Counted from the stretch's first letter, positions 26,252 to 35,959 are shown. The stretch: 64,000 nucleotides of DNA from Hymenobacter oligotrophus (GCF_003574965.1 NZ_CP032317.1:4030001-4094000), one strand, 5' to 3'. Numbers and translations are program-made. Notes: a model not told the origin generated them from the letters alone.

Positions 26252-27067
26252 TTAGTAGGCTTCTTTCTCGTTCGGGAAGTCGCGGCTTTTTACATCGCCG
26301 ATGTACTGCGTAACGGCTTGGTGCATCAGGTCGCCGAGCTCGGCGTAGCGGCGCAAAAAGCGCGGCTTAAATTCTTGCGTAATGCCCAGCATATCGTGCA
26401 CCACCAGCACTTGGCCATCTACCTCGGGGCCGGCGCCAATGCCAATAACCGGAATGGTGAGTTGCTCGGCTACTTGCTTAGCTAGGGCCGACGGAATTTT
26501 CTCAAGCACCAAGGCAAAGCAACCCAACTCCTCGAGCAGCTTAGCGTCGTCGAGCAGTTTCTGGGCTTCGGCTTCTTCTTTGGCGCGCACGGTGTAGGTG
26601 CCAAACTTGTAAATGCTTTGCGGCGTGAGCCCTAGGTGCCCCATCACCGGAATGCCGGCCGTGAGGATGCGGATGATGCTGTCCTTGATTTCGGCGCCGC
26701 CTTCGAGCTTTACGCCGTGCCCGCCCGACTCCTTCATGATGCGGATGGCCGAGCGCAGCGCTTCCGAAGAGTTGCCTTGGTACGAGCCGAACGGCATATC
26801 TACCACCACAAACGCGCGGCCCACCGCCCGCACCACCGAGGCCGCGTGGTAAATCATTTGGTCGAGTGTAATGGGCAGCGTGGTTTCGTGGCCCGCCATT
26901 ACGTTGGAAGCCGAGTCGCCCACGAGCAGCACATCGATGCCGGCGCCATCGAGTATTTTGGCCATCGAGTAATCGTACGCCGTGAGCATCGAAATTCGCT
27001 CGCCGCGCTGCTTCATGGCCAGCAGCTGGTGCGTGGTTACGCGTTTGATTTCCTTGTGCTGCGACAT
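26252..27067 (-). CDS. panB: 3-methyl-2-oxobutanoate hydroxymethyltransferase
   Basis: 271 residues. First committed step of pantothenate (vitamin B5/CoA) synthesis, transferring a hydroxymethyl group to alpha-ketoisovalerate. Blocks: [34 protein letters not shown] (metal-site Asp), [37 protein letters not shown] (catalytic Glu), [16 protein letters not shown]. Length is normal. Appears to be a single gene. Confidence 0.97.
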   Translation of the reverse strand: MSQHKEIKRVTTHQLLAMKQRGERISMLTAYDYSMAKILDGAGIDVLLVGDSASNVMAGHETTLPITLDQMIYHAASVVRAVGRAFVVVDMPFGSYQGNSSEALRSAIRIMKESGGHGVKLEGGAEIKDSIIRILTAGIPVMGHLGLTPQSIYKFGTYTVRAKEEAEAQKLLDDAKLLEELGCFALVLEKIPSALAKQVAEQLTIPVIGIGAGPEVDGQVLVVHDMLGITQEFKPRFLRRYAELGDLMHQAVTQYIGDVKSRDFPNEKEAY

Positions 27068-27252
27068 GGTTTTTGGGTCTTGGGAGCTTAGGGTCTTGGG
27101 GGCTTGGGCCGGGGCAAAAAAAGCCGGCAGCTCTACGCCTGTGGGTGAGGACGCAAAGCTGCCGATTTTATTTCAACCAATTCCGAATGTCCAATCCCAA
27201 CTCCTGAGTCTTTAGAACAATCCAAGCCACTAAGACCCCAAGACCCCAGAAC

Positions 27253-30036
27253 CTACCGATTCAGGAAGGTGCGGTTGCGGTTCAGTTTCAAATCCTGCAG
27301 CAAGGCCGATTTGGCCCCGATGGTGACGCTAAAGCCCTGGATTTGCCCCACCGGCGTCCAGGTGCCCGTAATCTGCCAGCAGTGCAAATCGCGGAAGAAG
27401 TTGAGCTGCGTGAGGGTGATTTTGTTTGATACAAAATCGTAGCCCGAGTTGTAGCTAAAGCGCATTTTGTCGGTGAGCTTGATTTCGCCGCTCACCGTCA
27501 TGGCCACGGTGGCCCACGCGCGGGGCCGGGGTTGGTCGGGGCGGCTCAGCCTAGGTCCGGGGTCTTGGTACAAGGCACCCAGCGAGGCATTCAGCGTCCA
27601 CGGAATCGAGAAATCGAGGTAATCGATGTAAGAATCGGGCTGGTTGGGGTTGCCCAGCACGGGGTCGTTGGTGGGGGCCATGCGCTGCTGGCGGTTGCCG
27701 GGCTGGCCCGGCCGGCGGTTGCTGTCGAACTGGTACGTGAGCTGCACCGCGGCATTATCGAGGCGGGCCAGGCGCTTGGTTTCAAACAAATACCGGTCGA
27801 TGAGGCGGCCGGTGGAGTCGCGCTGATAGAAATTGAACGACGACGACACGAGCAAGTTCAGCTTTTGGGCTACCTGCGTGCGGAAGCTGGCCGAAAGCGG
27901 AGCCAGCCGCAGCGAGTCGGCCGCGAAGTTGTAACCCGAGTTCAAATCGAAGCCGTCGATCAGGCTTACTTTCTTGTAAGGCTGGTTGCCGGTGGTATCC
28001 TGCTTGTTGCGCACCTTCATTTCAACCTGGTTTTGCACTCCAAAGCTGATTTGGCTGACGCGCCCGCCCGACGGCACCGCAAACGGGAAACCCGCGTAGC
28101 GCGAGAAATTGCGCGTCCCAAACAACTGGCCCGAGGAATTGCGCAAATCGCCAAGCGTAACCTCGTTGAACAGCCGCTTGCTGCCCTGGTAGTTGGGCGA
28201 ACCGGTAAAGTTGATGCTCGGCGCCAACCGGTGCCGGATGGCCTGAATTTTACCGCCCGGCTTAAAGTTGACCGTGCCGTAGAGGTTGGTCGAAAGCGAA
28301 GCCCCATACGAGAGGTTGTGCACCACGTTGAACCCGCGTACCGTGTCGATGCGGACGGCCCGGGCTGCGGGCACGTACTTGTACTCCAGCTGCTTGTTGA
28401 ACCAAGTTTGGCCGTAGTTGACGGTGGGGGTGAAGGAGAAATGCTTCAGCACCGAAAACTGACCTAGGGTGACGTCGAAGCGGTGTTGCACGGCCGTTTG
28501 CGCGTTGCGCAAAAAAGGCCGCAGGTTGTCGAAGCGCACCGGAATGGTGCGCGACTGCGCCTCGCCGCCCAGCAGCGGAATGCCAGCTTCGAGCACCCGG
28601 GCCTGCTCCACGTTGGTCAGGCGGTTTTGCCCCGTCATTTGGTAGGCCACCGCAAACTGCTCGTAAACGGCGCCGCGCGTGGGCAAGCCAAACAAGCGGT
28701 ACAGGTTTTGGCGCTGCACGCCCACCGTTACGTCGGGCAGTGTTAGGTTAACGGTGCCGGTAATGGTGTTCAGGTCCTGCGCTGCCTGCACCGCGTAATT
28801 GATGGGCAGGTTGCGCAGCTGTTTCTGGTAGCTGACGGTGGAGTTGAAGGCCGGCGTTAGGTAATTACGCACGTCCAGCGTATTCTGCTGGTTAAACTCG
28901 GGGCTGCCCGTGCGCACGTTGGCCGAAAAACGGCCGCCGCCTGGGCGTGGGGTAGGCGTATGCGTCCAGGACAACCAAAACGTGCGCGGCTTAAAGTTGC
29001 GCCGAATGTTGGGGTCGGTATTCACCGATTCGGAGCGGAGCAACTGCCCGGCCGGCCGGCGCGAGTAGCTGAAGTCGAGGCGGCCGTCGTAGCGGTAGCG
29101 CTTGCGGTAGGTGAGGTCGGTGTTTACGCCCCAACCGCCAAACGCCACGCCGCTGCCCGAGTACACGTTGCCCGTTACGCGCAGCCCTAGGTACTGGTTG
29201 ATGGCCCAATAATAACCACCGTTTGTGAGGTAAAAGCCGCGGTCGACGGCCTGCCCGAAAGTGGGAATGATGAAACCCGAAGCCCGGCTTTTGCCCGGGC
29301 TGGGGAAGTAGCCGAATAAGAAACCTAGGGGCGTGGGTATGTCGCCGATAACCAGGTTGAACGGGCCGGTAACCACCTGCTTGCGCGGCACCACCTTCAT
29401 CTTGCTGGCGTTGATGAAGAAGTGCGGATGCTCGAGGTTGCAGGTGGTGTAGCGGCCACGCAGGCCGTAAATCTCGTTCAGCTCGTTTTTCTTCACCACA
29501 TCGGCATGGATGTAGCCTTCGCCCTGCTGGGTTATGGCTTCCGATATCTTGCCTTTGCGGGTTTTGAAGTTGTAAGCAATGCGCCCGGCCTGGTAGGTTT
29601 CGGCCGCGTCTTTAAACACGGGTTTGTCGCGCACGCGGCCCGTCGAGTCCTTCAGCCCCTCGGCTGTCAGAATGTTCTGGTTGTAATCGACGGTGATGAC
29701 GCCGGCTTTCAACGACATGTCGCCGTAATCGACGTTGGCCTTGTCGTAGAGCGTGGCCTTTTTCTCCTGTACGTTGAAGCGGATGGAGTCTTTGGCCTGG
29801 TACTTTACGGTCGTTTCGATGTCGCCCTTACGGGTTACCACGCGCACCGTATCGAGCGTGCGGCGAATGGTATCGGGCCGAACGGCCGCGGGCGTGGTGC
29901 GGCCGGGCCGCTGCTGCGCCCACGCCGCCGGCAAGCTCAGCGAGCAAAGCAGCAACAGCAAACCCAACAACAGCAGCCAGGGCTGCGCGCGGCGGTTGCG
30001 GCATAGCGTTTGATAATGCGCCCCAATAAGAGTCAC
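27253..30036 (-). CDS. LptD-like outer-membrane LPS assembly protein
   Basis: 927 residues from GTG 30036 (VTLIGAHYQTLC), which gives a basic n-region and a signal peptide (LLLLGLLLLLCSLSLPAAWAQ) and lies 38 bases after a -7 box. An N-terminal LptA/OstA-like jelly-roll (about 70-240: KYQAKDSIRFNVQEKKATLY, GVITVDYNQNILTAEG) precedes a very long beta-barrel (SASGFIIP, YYWAINQYLGLRVTGNVYSG...). This is the Bacteroidota LptD-type architecture that inserts lipopolysaccharide in the outer leaflet. It is divergent from an amidase. Confidence 0.88.
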   Translation of the reverse strand: MTLIGAHYQTLCRNRRAQPWLLLLGLLLLLCSLSLPAAWAQQRPGRTTPAAVRPDTIRRTLDTVRVVTRKGDIETTVKYQAKDSIRFNVQEKKATLYDKANVDYGDMSLKAGVITVDYNQNILTAEGLKDSTGRVRDKPVFKDAAETYQAGRIAYNFKTRKGKISEAITQQGEGYIHADVVKKNELNEIYGLRGRYTTCNLEHPHFFINASKMKVVPRKQVVTGPFNLVIGDIPTPLGFLFGYFPSPGKSRASGFIIPTFGQAVDRGFYLTNGGYYWAINQYLGLRVTGNVYSGSGVAFGGWGVNTDLTYRKRYRYDGRLDFSYSRRPAGQLLRSESVNTDPNIRRNFKPRTFWLSWTHTPTPRPGGGRFSANVRTGSPEFNQQNTLDVRNYLTPAFNSTVSYQKQLRNLPINYAVQAAQDLNTITGTVNLTLPDVTVGVQRQNLYRLFGLPTRGAVYEQFAVAYQMTGQNRLTNVEQARVLEAGIPLLGGEAQSRTIPVRFDNLRPFLRNAQTAVQHRFDVTLGQFSVLKHFSFTPTVNYGQTWFNKQLEYKYVPAARAVRIDTVRGFNVVHNLSYGASLSTNLYGTVNFKPGGKIQAIRHRLAPSINFTGSPNYQGSKRLFNEVTLGDLRNSSGQLFGTRNFSRYAGFPFAVPSGGRVSQISFGVQNQVEMKVRNKQDTTGNQPYKKVSLIDGFDLNSGYNFAADSLRLAPLSASFRTQVAQKLNLLVSSSFNFYQRDSTGRLIDRYLFETKRLARLDNAAVQLTYQFDSNRRPGQPGNRQQRMAPTNDPVLGNPNQPDSYIDYLDFSIPWTLNASLGALYQDPGPRLSRPDQPRPRAWATVAMTVSGEIKLTDKMRFSYNSGYDFVSNKITLTQLNFFRDLHCWQITGTWTPVGQIQGFSVTIGAKSALLQDLKLNRNRTFLNR

Positions 30037-30073
30037 GTAGAGCAGAATTGCTTTATTTTGTGGCTTAAGTGTG

Positions 30074-30081
30074 CAAAAGTA
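30074..30081 (-). promoter_or_regulatory. -7 element (TACTTTTG on the minus strand) for the LptD-like gene
   Basis: Exact TAnnTTTG in the divergent gap, 38 bases before GTG 30036. It supports that start over the longer frame reaching 30219. Confidence 0.65.
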
Positions 30082-30110
30082 GCGGGTAGCTGCCCCATCT
30101 AACGAACTCT

Positions 30111-30944
30111 GTGCGGAATATTGTCCTTCTCGGTACGGCGCTGCTGGCGCTATTAGCCGGTCCGGCGGCCAGCGTGCAGCAGGTGCCTGGCCAGCCAACT
30201 GATACGACGCGGGCCACAACTACGGCCAACGTTTTTCGGCTGCGCACGGTGGTGCTCGATGCCGGCCACGGCGGCAAAGACCGGGGCTGCGCCGGGCAAT
30301 CGGCGCGCGAAGCCGATGTCTCCCTGAAAATTGTGCTGGAGCTAGGTCGGCAGATCGAAGAAAACATGCCGGAGGTGCGGGTGATTTACACGCGCAAAAC
30401 CGACGAGTTTGTGGAGCTGGCCGACCGCGCGGGCATTGCCAACAAGCACAACGCCGACCTGTTCATCTCGGTGCACTGCAACGCCGGCCCCTCCGCCGCC
30501 CGCGGCACCGAGGTCTGGACAATGGGCGCGCACAAAACGGAAGCCAACCTGGCCACGGCCAAACGCGAAAACGCCGTAATTCTGCAAGAAGACAATTATA
30601 AGGAGCGCTACGCTGGCTTCGACCCCAGCTCACCGCAAAGCCACATTTTGTTTTCCCTTTACCAAAGCGCCCACATCGACAACAGCCTGCGTTTCGCGGC
30701 CAAGGTCGATCATGAGTTTCGCACTTCGGTGGGGCGGCCTTCGCGCGGGGTAAAGCAGGCCGGGTTTCTGGTGCTCTGGAAAAGCACCATGCCGTCGGTG
30801 CTCATCGAGGCCGGCTTTCTTACCAATCCCACCGAGGAACGATATCTGAACGATAAAGCCGGCCAAACGTATATGGCTTCGGGTATCTACCGGGCGTTCC
30901 GCAAGTACAAGCAAGAGCTGGAAGCCGGCAGTGCCGGCAATTAA
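30111..30944 (+). CDS. N-acetylmuramoyl-L-alanine amidase (Amidase_3)
   Basis: 277 residues, GTG start, short signal sequence (IVLLGTALLALLAGPAAS). Zinc hydrolase that cuts the amide between MurNAc and the stem peptide. Zinc ligands: His in VVLDAGHGGKD, Glu in the AREADVSLK helix, His in LFISVHCNA; catalytic Glu in VLIEAGFLTNPTEE. No SPOR or LysM domain. It is followed within 75 bases by the MlaD-like gene and is divergent from the LptD-like gene, forming an envelope cluster. Confidence 0.92.
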   Translation: MRNIVLLGTALLALLAGPAASVQQVPGQPTDTTRATTTANVFRLRTVVLDAGHGGKDRGCAGQSAREADVSLKIVLELGRQIEENMPEVRVIYTRKTDEFVELADRAGIANKHNADLFISVHCNAGPSAARGTEVWTMGAHKTEANLATAKRENAVILQEDNYKERYAGFDPSSPQSHILFSLYQSAHIDNSLRFAAKVDHEFRTSVGRPSRGVKQAGFLVLWKSTMPSVLIEAGFLTNPTEERYLNDKAGQTYMASGIYRAFRKYKQELEAGSAGN

Positions 30945-31019
30945 ATGGCCGCTGCTTGCCATCTTGCGCCGCCGGCGCGCCGGCAGTCCGCATTATCTCT
31001 CTTCCTTCCCGCCATCTCC

Positions 31020-32060
31020 GTGTCCAAAGAAGCCAAAGTTGCACTGTTGGCCGTCGTTGCCCTCGTGGCACTATTCATCGGCTTTCGATTTCTGAAAGGC
31101 AGCAACGTATTCTCTAACGACCGCACTTTCTACGCCACCTACGACAACGTCGATGGTTTGCACCTGTCGGCGCCCGTCATGCTCAACGGCATCCAGGTGG
31201 GCCAGGTAAAAAACCTGGAGTTACAACCCGAGAAGAACAACCGGATTCGGGTGGCCATCGAAATTCAGCAGCGCGTCGAGGTGGGCGACTCCACCGTGGC
31301 CAGCCTGTCGGGCTCGCTCCTAGGTTCGAAAACCATTACGCTGCTGCAGGGCCGCAACACCAAGGTGTACGAGGGCGGCCAGGAGCTGCGCTCGTACCAC
31401 GCGGCCAGCCTCACCGATGCGTTTCAGGCCAAAGCCCTGCCGGTGCTGGGCACCGTGGACAGCACGCTCATCAAGGTAAACCAGTTTTTGAGCAAAGAAG
31501 CCCGCCTGAGCTTGCAGCAAACCCTGCAAAACACGCAGGCCTCGACGGAGGCCATGAAGAACCTGCTGGTGATGAACCAGCGCAACATCAACCAGATTAC
31601 CGCCAACATGGCCGAGCTTACCCGTTCGCTGAACGTGACGGAGCGCAAGTTCGACCGGCTGGCTACCAACCTGGCCCTGATTACCGACACGCTGAAAAAC
31701 GCGCCCATGGCCGGCACGGTGCGCAAGCTGAACACCACCGTAACGGAGGCGCAAGCCGCCATGAAGCAGCTGAACCAGTCGCTTACCAGCACCAAAGGCT
31801 CCCTGGGTAAGCTGATGAACGACGACTCGCTCTACACCAACCTCAACAAAACGGCCGCCAGCTCCAACGCCTTGCTGGTCGATCTGAAAGCCAATCCCAA
31901 GCGCTACGTGCATTTCTCGGTGTTTGGCGGAGGCGGTAAGGAGAAAAAGACCAAGCAAAAAACCGAAACCGAGCAAAAGCCCGACGGCACCGTGGAGCGC
32001 GAAACCAAAACCGTAACGCAGCAGCAAGTTGCTCCGGTTGACACGGCCGTGAAGCCCTAG
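31020..32060 (+). CDS. MlaD/MCE-domain lipid transport protein
   Basis: 346 residues from GTG 31020 (VSKEAKVALLAVVALVALF), the usual family start; the frame to 30945 adds an unlikely prefix. One transmembrane helix (about 5-25), then the MCE domain (about 30-120: VDGLHLSAPVMLNGIQVGQV, STVASLSGSLLGSKTITLL), then a long helical region (about 140-290) and a Lys/Thr/Glu-rich tail. MCE proteins shuttle phospholipids between membranes; the permease and ATPase partners are not here. The stop codon lies in CCTAGG. Confidence 0.92.
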   Translation: MSKEAKVALLAVVALVALFIGFRFLKGSNVFSNDRTFYATYDNVDGLHLSAPVMLNGIQVGQVKNLELQPEKNNRIRVAIEIQQRVEVGDSTVASLSGSLLGSKTITLLQGRNTKVYEGGQELRSYHAASLTDAFQAKALPVLGTVDSTLIKVNQFLSKEARLSLQQTLQNTQASTEAMKNLLVMNQRNINQITANMAELTRSLNVTERKFDRLATNLALITDTLKNAPMAGTVRKLNTTVTEAQAAMKQLNQSLTSTKGSLGKLMNDDSLYTNLNKTAASSNALLVDLKANPKRYVHFSVFGGGGKEKKTKQKTETEQKPDGTVERETKTVTQQQVAPVDTAVKP

Positions 32061-32122
32061 GTGCCGCTGGCCCATGGCCACCCTTGGAGGCAGCCCTTGC
32101 GCCAGCCGTTGCTTGATGCCAC

Positions 32123-32169
32123 AAACAAAAAACCTAACGGGCTACGAACGCTCGTTAGGTTTTTTGTTT
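32123..32169 (+). terminator. Intrinsic terminator after the MlaD-like gene
   Basis: AAACAAAAAACCTAACG pairs perfectly with the segment 32153-32169 around a 13-base loop, with a T-tract at the end. Confidence 0.9.
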
Positions 32170-32172
32170 TCC

Positions 32173-32180
32173 TACCTTTG
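32173..32180 (+). promoter_or_regulatory. -7 element TACCTTTG for the carboxylase gene
   Basis: Exact TAnnTTTG, 3 bases after the preceding terminator and 55 bases before GTG 32236. Confidence 0.65.
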
Positions 32181-32235
32181 AAAGCGGCCTGCGCAAACGG
32201 CCCATTCGCCCCATCTGCATTCCCACTTACCGCCC

Positions 32236-33900
32236 GTGAATCAACCCGCTACTCCCCAGCCCGACCAGAAGATCAACCTGGAGTTCAACAAGAACGAAGA
32301 CAGCAACAAGCAACTCGTGTTTCAGCTAAGCCAGCGCCTGAAAAAGGTGCACCTTGGCGGCGGCGAAAAGCGCATTGCAGCCCACAAAGCCAAAGGCAAG
32401 CTAACGGCCCGCGAACGTATTGAGTACCTCATCGACGAAGGCTCGGCTACGGTAGAGATTGGCGCGTTTGCCGGCGAAGGCATGTACCCCGAAGAGGGCG
32501 GCTGCCCCTCGGGCGGCGTGGTGGTGGTAATAGGCTACGTGCAAGGCCGCCAGTGCGTGATTGTGGCCAACGACGCCACCGTGAAAGCTGGCGCGTGGTT
32601 TCCCATCACGGCTAAGAAAAACCTGCGCGCCCAGGAAATTAGCATTGAGAACAAGCTACCGATCATTTACCTCGTCGACTCGGCGGGCGTGTACCTGCCC
32701 ATGCAGGACGAAATTTTCCCCGATAAAGAGCACTTCGGCCGCATCTTCCGCAACAACGCCGTGATGAGCTCCATGGGCATCGTGCAGATTGCCGCCATCA
32801 TGGGCCCGTGCGTGGCCGGTGGTGCCTACCTGCCCATCATGTCCGACGAGGCCATGATTGTAGATGGCACCGGCTCGGTGTTCCTAGCGGGTTCGTACCT
32901 CGTGAAATCGGCCATCGGCGAGAGCATCGACAACGAAACCTTAGGTGGCGCTACTACCCACTCCGAGATTTCGGGCGTGACGGACTACAAGTTCGCCAAC
33001 GACCAGGAGTGCCTCGACCACATCCGCAACATCTTCGACAAAATGGGCGCCACGCCCACGGCCGGCTTCGACCGCAAAGCTCCCGCCGTGCCGGCCGAGA
33101 ACCCCAAGGAGATTTACGGCCTGCTGCCCTCCGACCGCGTGAAGCCCTACGACATGATGGACATCATCAAGCGTTTGGTGGATAACTCGGAGTTCGAGCC
33201 CTACAAAGACCTATACGGCCAGTCGCTCATCTGCGGGCTGGCGCGCATCGATGGTTGGGCTGTGGGCATTGTGGCCAACCAGCGCAAAATCGTGAAGACG
33301 AAAAAGGGCGCCATGCAAATGGGCGGCGTTATCTACTCCGACTCGGCCGACAAAGCAGCGCGCTTCATCATGAACTGCAACCAGAAGCGCATTCCGTTGG
33401 TGTTCCTGCACGATGTGTCGGGCTTCATGGTGGGCTCGCAGTCGGAGCACGGCGGCATTATCAAGGACGGCGCCAAGATGGTGAATGCCATGTCGAATTC
33501 GGTGGTGCCCAAGTTTTCCGTCATCCTGGGCAACAGCTACGGCGCCGGCAACTACGCCATGTGCGGCAAAGCCTACGACCCGCGCCTGATTGTGGCCTGG
33601 CCCACCGCCCAGCTAGCCGTAATGAGCGGTGCCGCTGCGGCCAACACGCTGCTGCAAATTCAGGTAGCCGCCGCCGAAGGCAAAGGCGAAAAGCTGACCG
33701 AAGAGGCCAAGAAGGAAATGTTCGACAAGATCAAGGCTCGCTACGACGAGCAGCTCTCGCCGTACTATGCCGCCGCCCGCCTGTGGGTTGATGCCGTGAT
33801 TGACCCATTGGAAACCCGTAAAGTGATTTCGGAAGGTATCCGGATGGCCAACCACGCGCCCGTTGAGAAACCCTACAACGTGGGTGTGATTCAGGTGTGA
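32236..33900 (+). CDS. Acyl-CoA carboxylase, carboxyltransferase (beta) subunit
   Basis: 554 residues, GTG start (MNQPATPQPDQKINLEF). Transfers CO2 from carboxybiotin to an acyl-CoA (propionyl- or methylcrotonyl-CoA type). Blocks: KGKLTARERIEYLIDEGS, GGVVVVIGYVQGRQC, VYLVDSAGVYLPMQ-like, MGPCVAGGAYLPIMSDEA, and in the C-terminal half VSGFMVGSQSEHGGIIKDGAKM, GNSYGAGNYAMCGKAYDPR. The biotin carboxylase subunit is not adjacent. A MeaB GTPase at 46.4 kb hints at a propionyl/methylmalonyl-CoA route. Confidence 0.93.
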   Translation: MNQPATPQPDQKINLEFNKNEDSNKQLVFQLSQRLKKVHLGGGEKRIAAHKAKGKLTARERIEYLIDEGSATVEIGAFAGEGMYPEEGGCPSGGVVVVIGYVQGRQCVIVANDATVKAGAWFPITAKKNLRAQEISIENKLPIIYLVDSAGVYLPMQDEIFPDKEHFGRIFRNNAVMSSMGIVQIAAIMGPCVAGGAYLPIMSDEAMIVDGTGSVFLAGSYLVKSAIGESIDNETLGGATTHSEISGVTDYKFANDQECLDHIRNIFDKMGATPTAGFDRKAPAVPAENPKEIYGLLPSDRVKPYDMMDIIKRLVDNSEFEPYKDLYGQSLICGLARIDGWAVGIVANQRKIVKTKKGAMQMGGVIYSDSADKAARFIMNCNQKRIPLVFLHDVSGFMVGSQSEHGGIIKDGAKMVNAMSNSVVPKFSVILGNSYGAGNYAMCGKAYDPRLIVAWPTAQLAVMSGAAAANTLLQIQVAAAEGKGEKLTEEAKKEMFDKIKARYDEQLSPYYAAARLWVDAVIDPLETRKVISEGIRMANHAPVEKPYNVGVIQV

Positions 33901-34613
33901 TGTGGAGCCATTTCTTATTGGTTCTATCGATTCCTGTTTGGCTGGGCTCATGCTCTGTCAAGCAGGAATCGACCGTTAAAGAGGTATCGGAACCTAGTAT
34001 AAAGCCGCCTTTGCCTCCGCCGCCGCCAGATGGCATCTGGGATCGAGTAGATTCTGTAGCGAGCAGGGAGGCTGGATACGTCTACCCAGCATACCAATTG
34101 ATGCGTAGTGGAGATTACCCTCGGCTAACACTGCCTTGTGGTTTGCGCTTTCGGAGCACATTCAATGATGTCACTACTATTGGGATGCGCGCGCACAAGA
34201 ACAAGCAGGTCTTTTACTTTTCCCGCGATAATGACCCACGGCACTTTGATGAGAAGCAAAAGAAGATGGTCGACATCGTCATTGACGACGAGTGGCAGGA
34301 CATAGTGTTTTTCGAAGTTCCTGTAGGTAAGCCGCACTTTCGGTACGTGGATAAGCAACTTCTGAGTGCTAAGCTTATAGATGGCACGAGTTGCTTCTGC
34401 GCTGCTGAGGATATGATTACAGCTAATATCCGTAAGGGCGTACTAGAAGGTTGGCGTTTGAATGATACAACTTGGCAAATCAGGATCGATGCCTCCTATC
34501 GTAAATCCGATCAGGATTCGACTTGGACAGTTAAGATAAAAGTGAACCAACGCTTCTCTGTGGCTAAGCCGGATACTAGCATCTGGCACTATAGATGCAA
34601 AGAGGATAGGTGA
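33900..34613 (+). CDS. Orphan lipoprotein with atypical base composition
   Basis: 237 residues from ATG 33900, overlapping the last base of the carboxylase stop; GTG 33897 is one codon upstream. Signal peptide with lipobox LGSC (residue 18), then a Pro-rich linker (KPPLPPPPPDGIWD). The rest has mixed alpha/beta character without a recognised motif (GLRFRSTFNDVTTIGMRAHKNKQVFYF, DDEWQDIVFFEVPVGK). GC content and third-base GC are clearly lower than in neighbours, which suggests recent acquisition. No partner genes. Confidence 0.75.
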   Translation: MWSHFLLVLSIPVWLGSCSVKQESTVKEVSEPSIKPPLPPPPPDGIWDRVDSVASREAGYVYPAYQLMRSGDYPRLTLPCGLRFRSTFNDVTTIGMRAHKNKQVFYFSRDNDPRHFDEKQKKMVDIVIDDEWQDIVFFEVPVGKPHFRYVDKQLLSAKLIDGTSCFCAAEDMITANIRKGVLEGWRLNDTTWQIRIDASYRKSDQDSTWTVKIKVNQRFSVAKPDTSIWHYRCKEDR

Positions 34614-35046
34614 TACTCTTCGCTTAGGGTTGCTCCTCCAACCTTAGTGCGTCCGCTAACCTAGGGCGCGCGTATAGCCATCTTCAAACCCTTGAAGAAG
34701 ATGGCGAAGAAAAGCGTAGCCGAATGGCTGGTTGATGCCTTGGAAGCCGCAGGCGTGCGGCGCGTTGTGCGTTGCGGAAATTGCTGTGCGCCCGATGACC
34801 AAGTGCTGCGGGTAGCTGGCTTCTAACCCGACTGAAGTTACGTTGAGGGCCCTAGGTGTGGCACGTTGACAATAGCCACACCAGGCTACGCGTGCTGCGC
34901 GGCGCGAGGCAGCAACCACCTAGGCGCGCCTAGCCACTGCAAGCGGCTAACTTTTCGCCTAATTCGCCGTCTATTTCTACATTATCTTTACCGACCGTAA
35001 ACCGCCGCGCTAAGCGGGCCAGGGTTGGTTTAGCGCCCCGATTTGG
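34614..35046. other. Intergenic region with a gene remnant
   Basis: 433 bases. Contains the short pyruvate-oxidase-like remnant (34701-34826), three CCTAGG sites and a small hairpin GGTGTGGC/GCCACACC (34855-34882). No intact gene is seen on either strand. The promoter of the 35047 gene is not obvious. Confidence 0.55.
34701..34826 (+). pseudogene. Possible N-terminal remnant of a thiamine-diphosphate oxidase (PoxB-like)
   Basis: A 41-codon frame begins MAKKSVAEWLVDALEAAGVR, which resembles the first helix of pyruvate oxidase/acetolactate-synthase-type enzymes (usually continuing G-V-x-R-I-x-G-V-x-G-D). After residue 22 the similarity stops and the frame ends at TAA 34824-34826. Nothing further of such an enzyme follows. 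Probably a decayed fragment; a chance match is possible. Confidence 0.4.
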
Positions 35047-35940
35047 ATGACGAATAAAGAAATCAAAGCCCTTATCTCGCTGCTCGACGACGCCGAAATC
35101 CGGCCCCAGATTGAAGAGCGCATCCACGAGCTGGGGGAGAGCGTGATACCGTTTCTGGAGGAGGCCTGGGAGGAAAGCCTCGATTCGCAGCAGCAAACGC
35201 GGCTGGAGGAGCTCATCCACGACCTGCAATTTTCGGGTTTGCAGGAGCGCCTGCGCGTGTGGCGCGACTCGGGCGGCGAAAACCTGCTCGAGGGCATGTG
35301 GCTCATCAACTCGTACCAATATCCCGATGCCGACCTGCAGGCGCTGAACCGCGCCATTGAGCAGCTGCGCTACGAAACCTGGACGATGCTGCGGGCCGAA
35401 ATGACGGCTATTGAGCAGGCGCGGGCCCTCAACCATGTGCTGTTTCGGGTGCACCGGTTTGCGGCCAATACCCAAAACTTTCATGCGCCGGCCAACTCCA
35501 TGCTGCATTTGGTGCTGGAGTCGAGGCGGGGCAACCCGCTTACGCTGTGCGTGATTTACCTGCTGGTGGCGCAGCGCTTGGGGCTGCCCGTGTTCGGCGT
35601 GAACTTGCCCAACCTGTTCATCCTCACGTTTCGGCCTGAGCAAGCCGAAGAGCAGCCGTTTTACATCAACTGCTATAACCGCGGCTTAATCCTGACGCGC
35701 ACCGACATTGAGCATTACGTGGCGCAGCTCAACCTGCCGCCCAACGAAATCTTCTTCGAGCCCTGCTCGCACCTCGATATTGTGCGCCGCGCCCTGCGCA
35801 ACCTCGCCGTGAGCTTCGAGAAGATGCAGGAGCCGCACAAAGCCAACGAGGTAAACAAGCTGCTGGCTATCCTGACCGGCGACGACACGCCTACGGCCTC
35901 GCCCAACGAGGAAGCCGACGACGAATCGGGCCAAGAATAG
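35047..35940 (+). CDS. SirB1-like transglutaminase-fold/TPR protein
   Basis: 297 residues, cytoplasmic. An N-terminal helical part (about 1-120; IPFLEEAWEESLDSQQQTRLEEL) precedes the SirB1 N-terminal transglutaminase-like domain (about 125-235). This domain has MLHLVLESRRGNPLTLCVIYLLVAQRLGLPVFGVNLP and YINCYNRG. The C-terminus has helices typical of a TPR end and an acidic tail. Biochemical role of the family is unclear. Single gene with its own terminator. Confidence 0.85.
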   Translation: MTNKEIKALISLLDDAEIRPQIEERIHELGESVIPFLEEAWEESLDSQQQTRLEELIHDLQFSGLQERLRVWRDSGGENLLEGMWLINSYQYPDADLQALNRAIEQLRYETWTMLRAEMTAIEQARALNHVLFRVHRFAANTQNFHAPANSMLHLVLESRRGNPLTLCVIYLLVAQRLGLPVFGVNLPNLFILTFRPEQAEEQPFYINCYNRGLILTRTDIEHYVAQLNLPPNEIFFEPCSHLDIVRRALRNLAVSFEKMQEPHKANEVNKLLAILTGDDTPTASPNEEADDESGQE

Positions 35941-35959
35941 ACGTTTGATGAACTCAACA

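Noticed and set aside
34656-34919. 87-residue minus-strand frame in the 34.6-35.0 kb gap
   Set aside because: No conserved features; it overlaps the PoxB-like remnant and CCTAGG sites.
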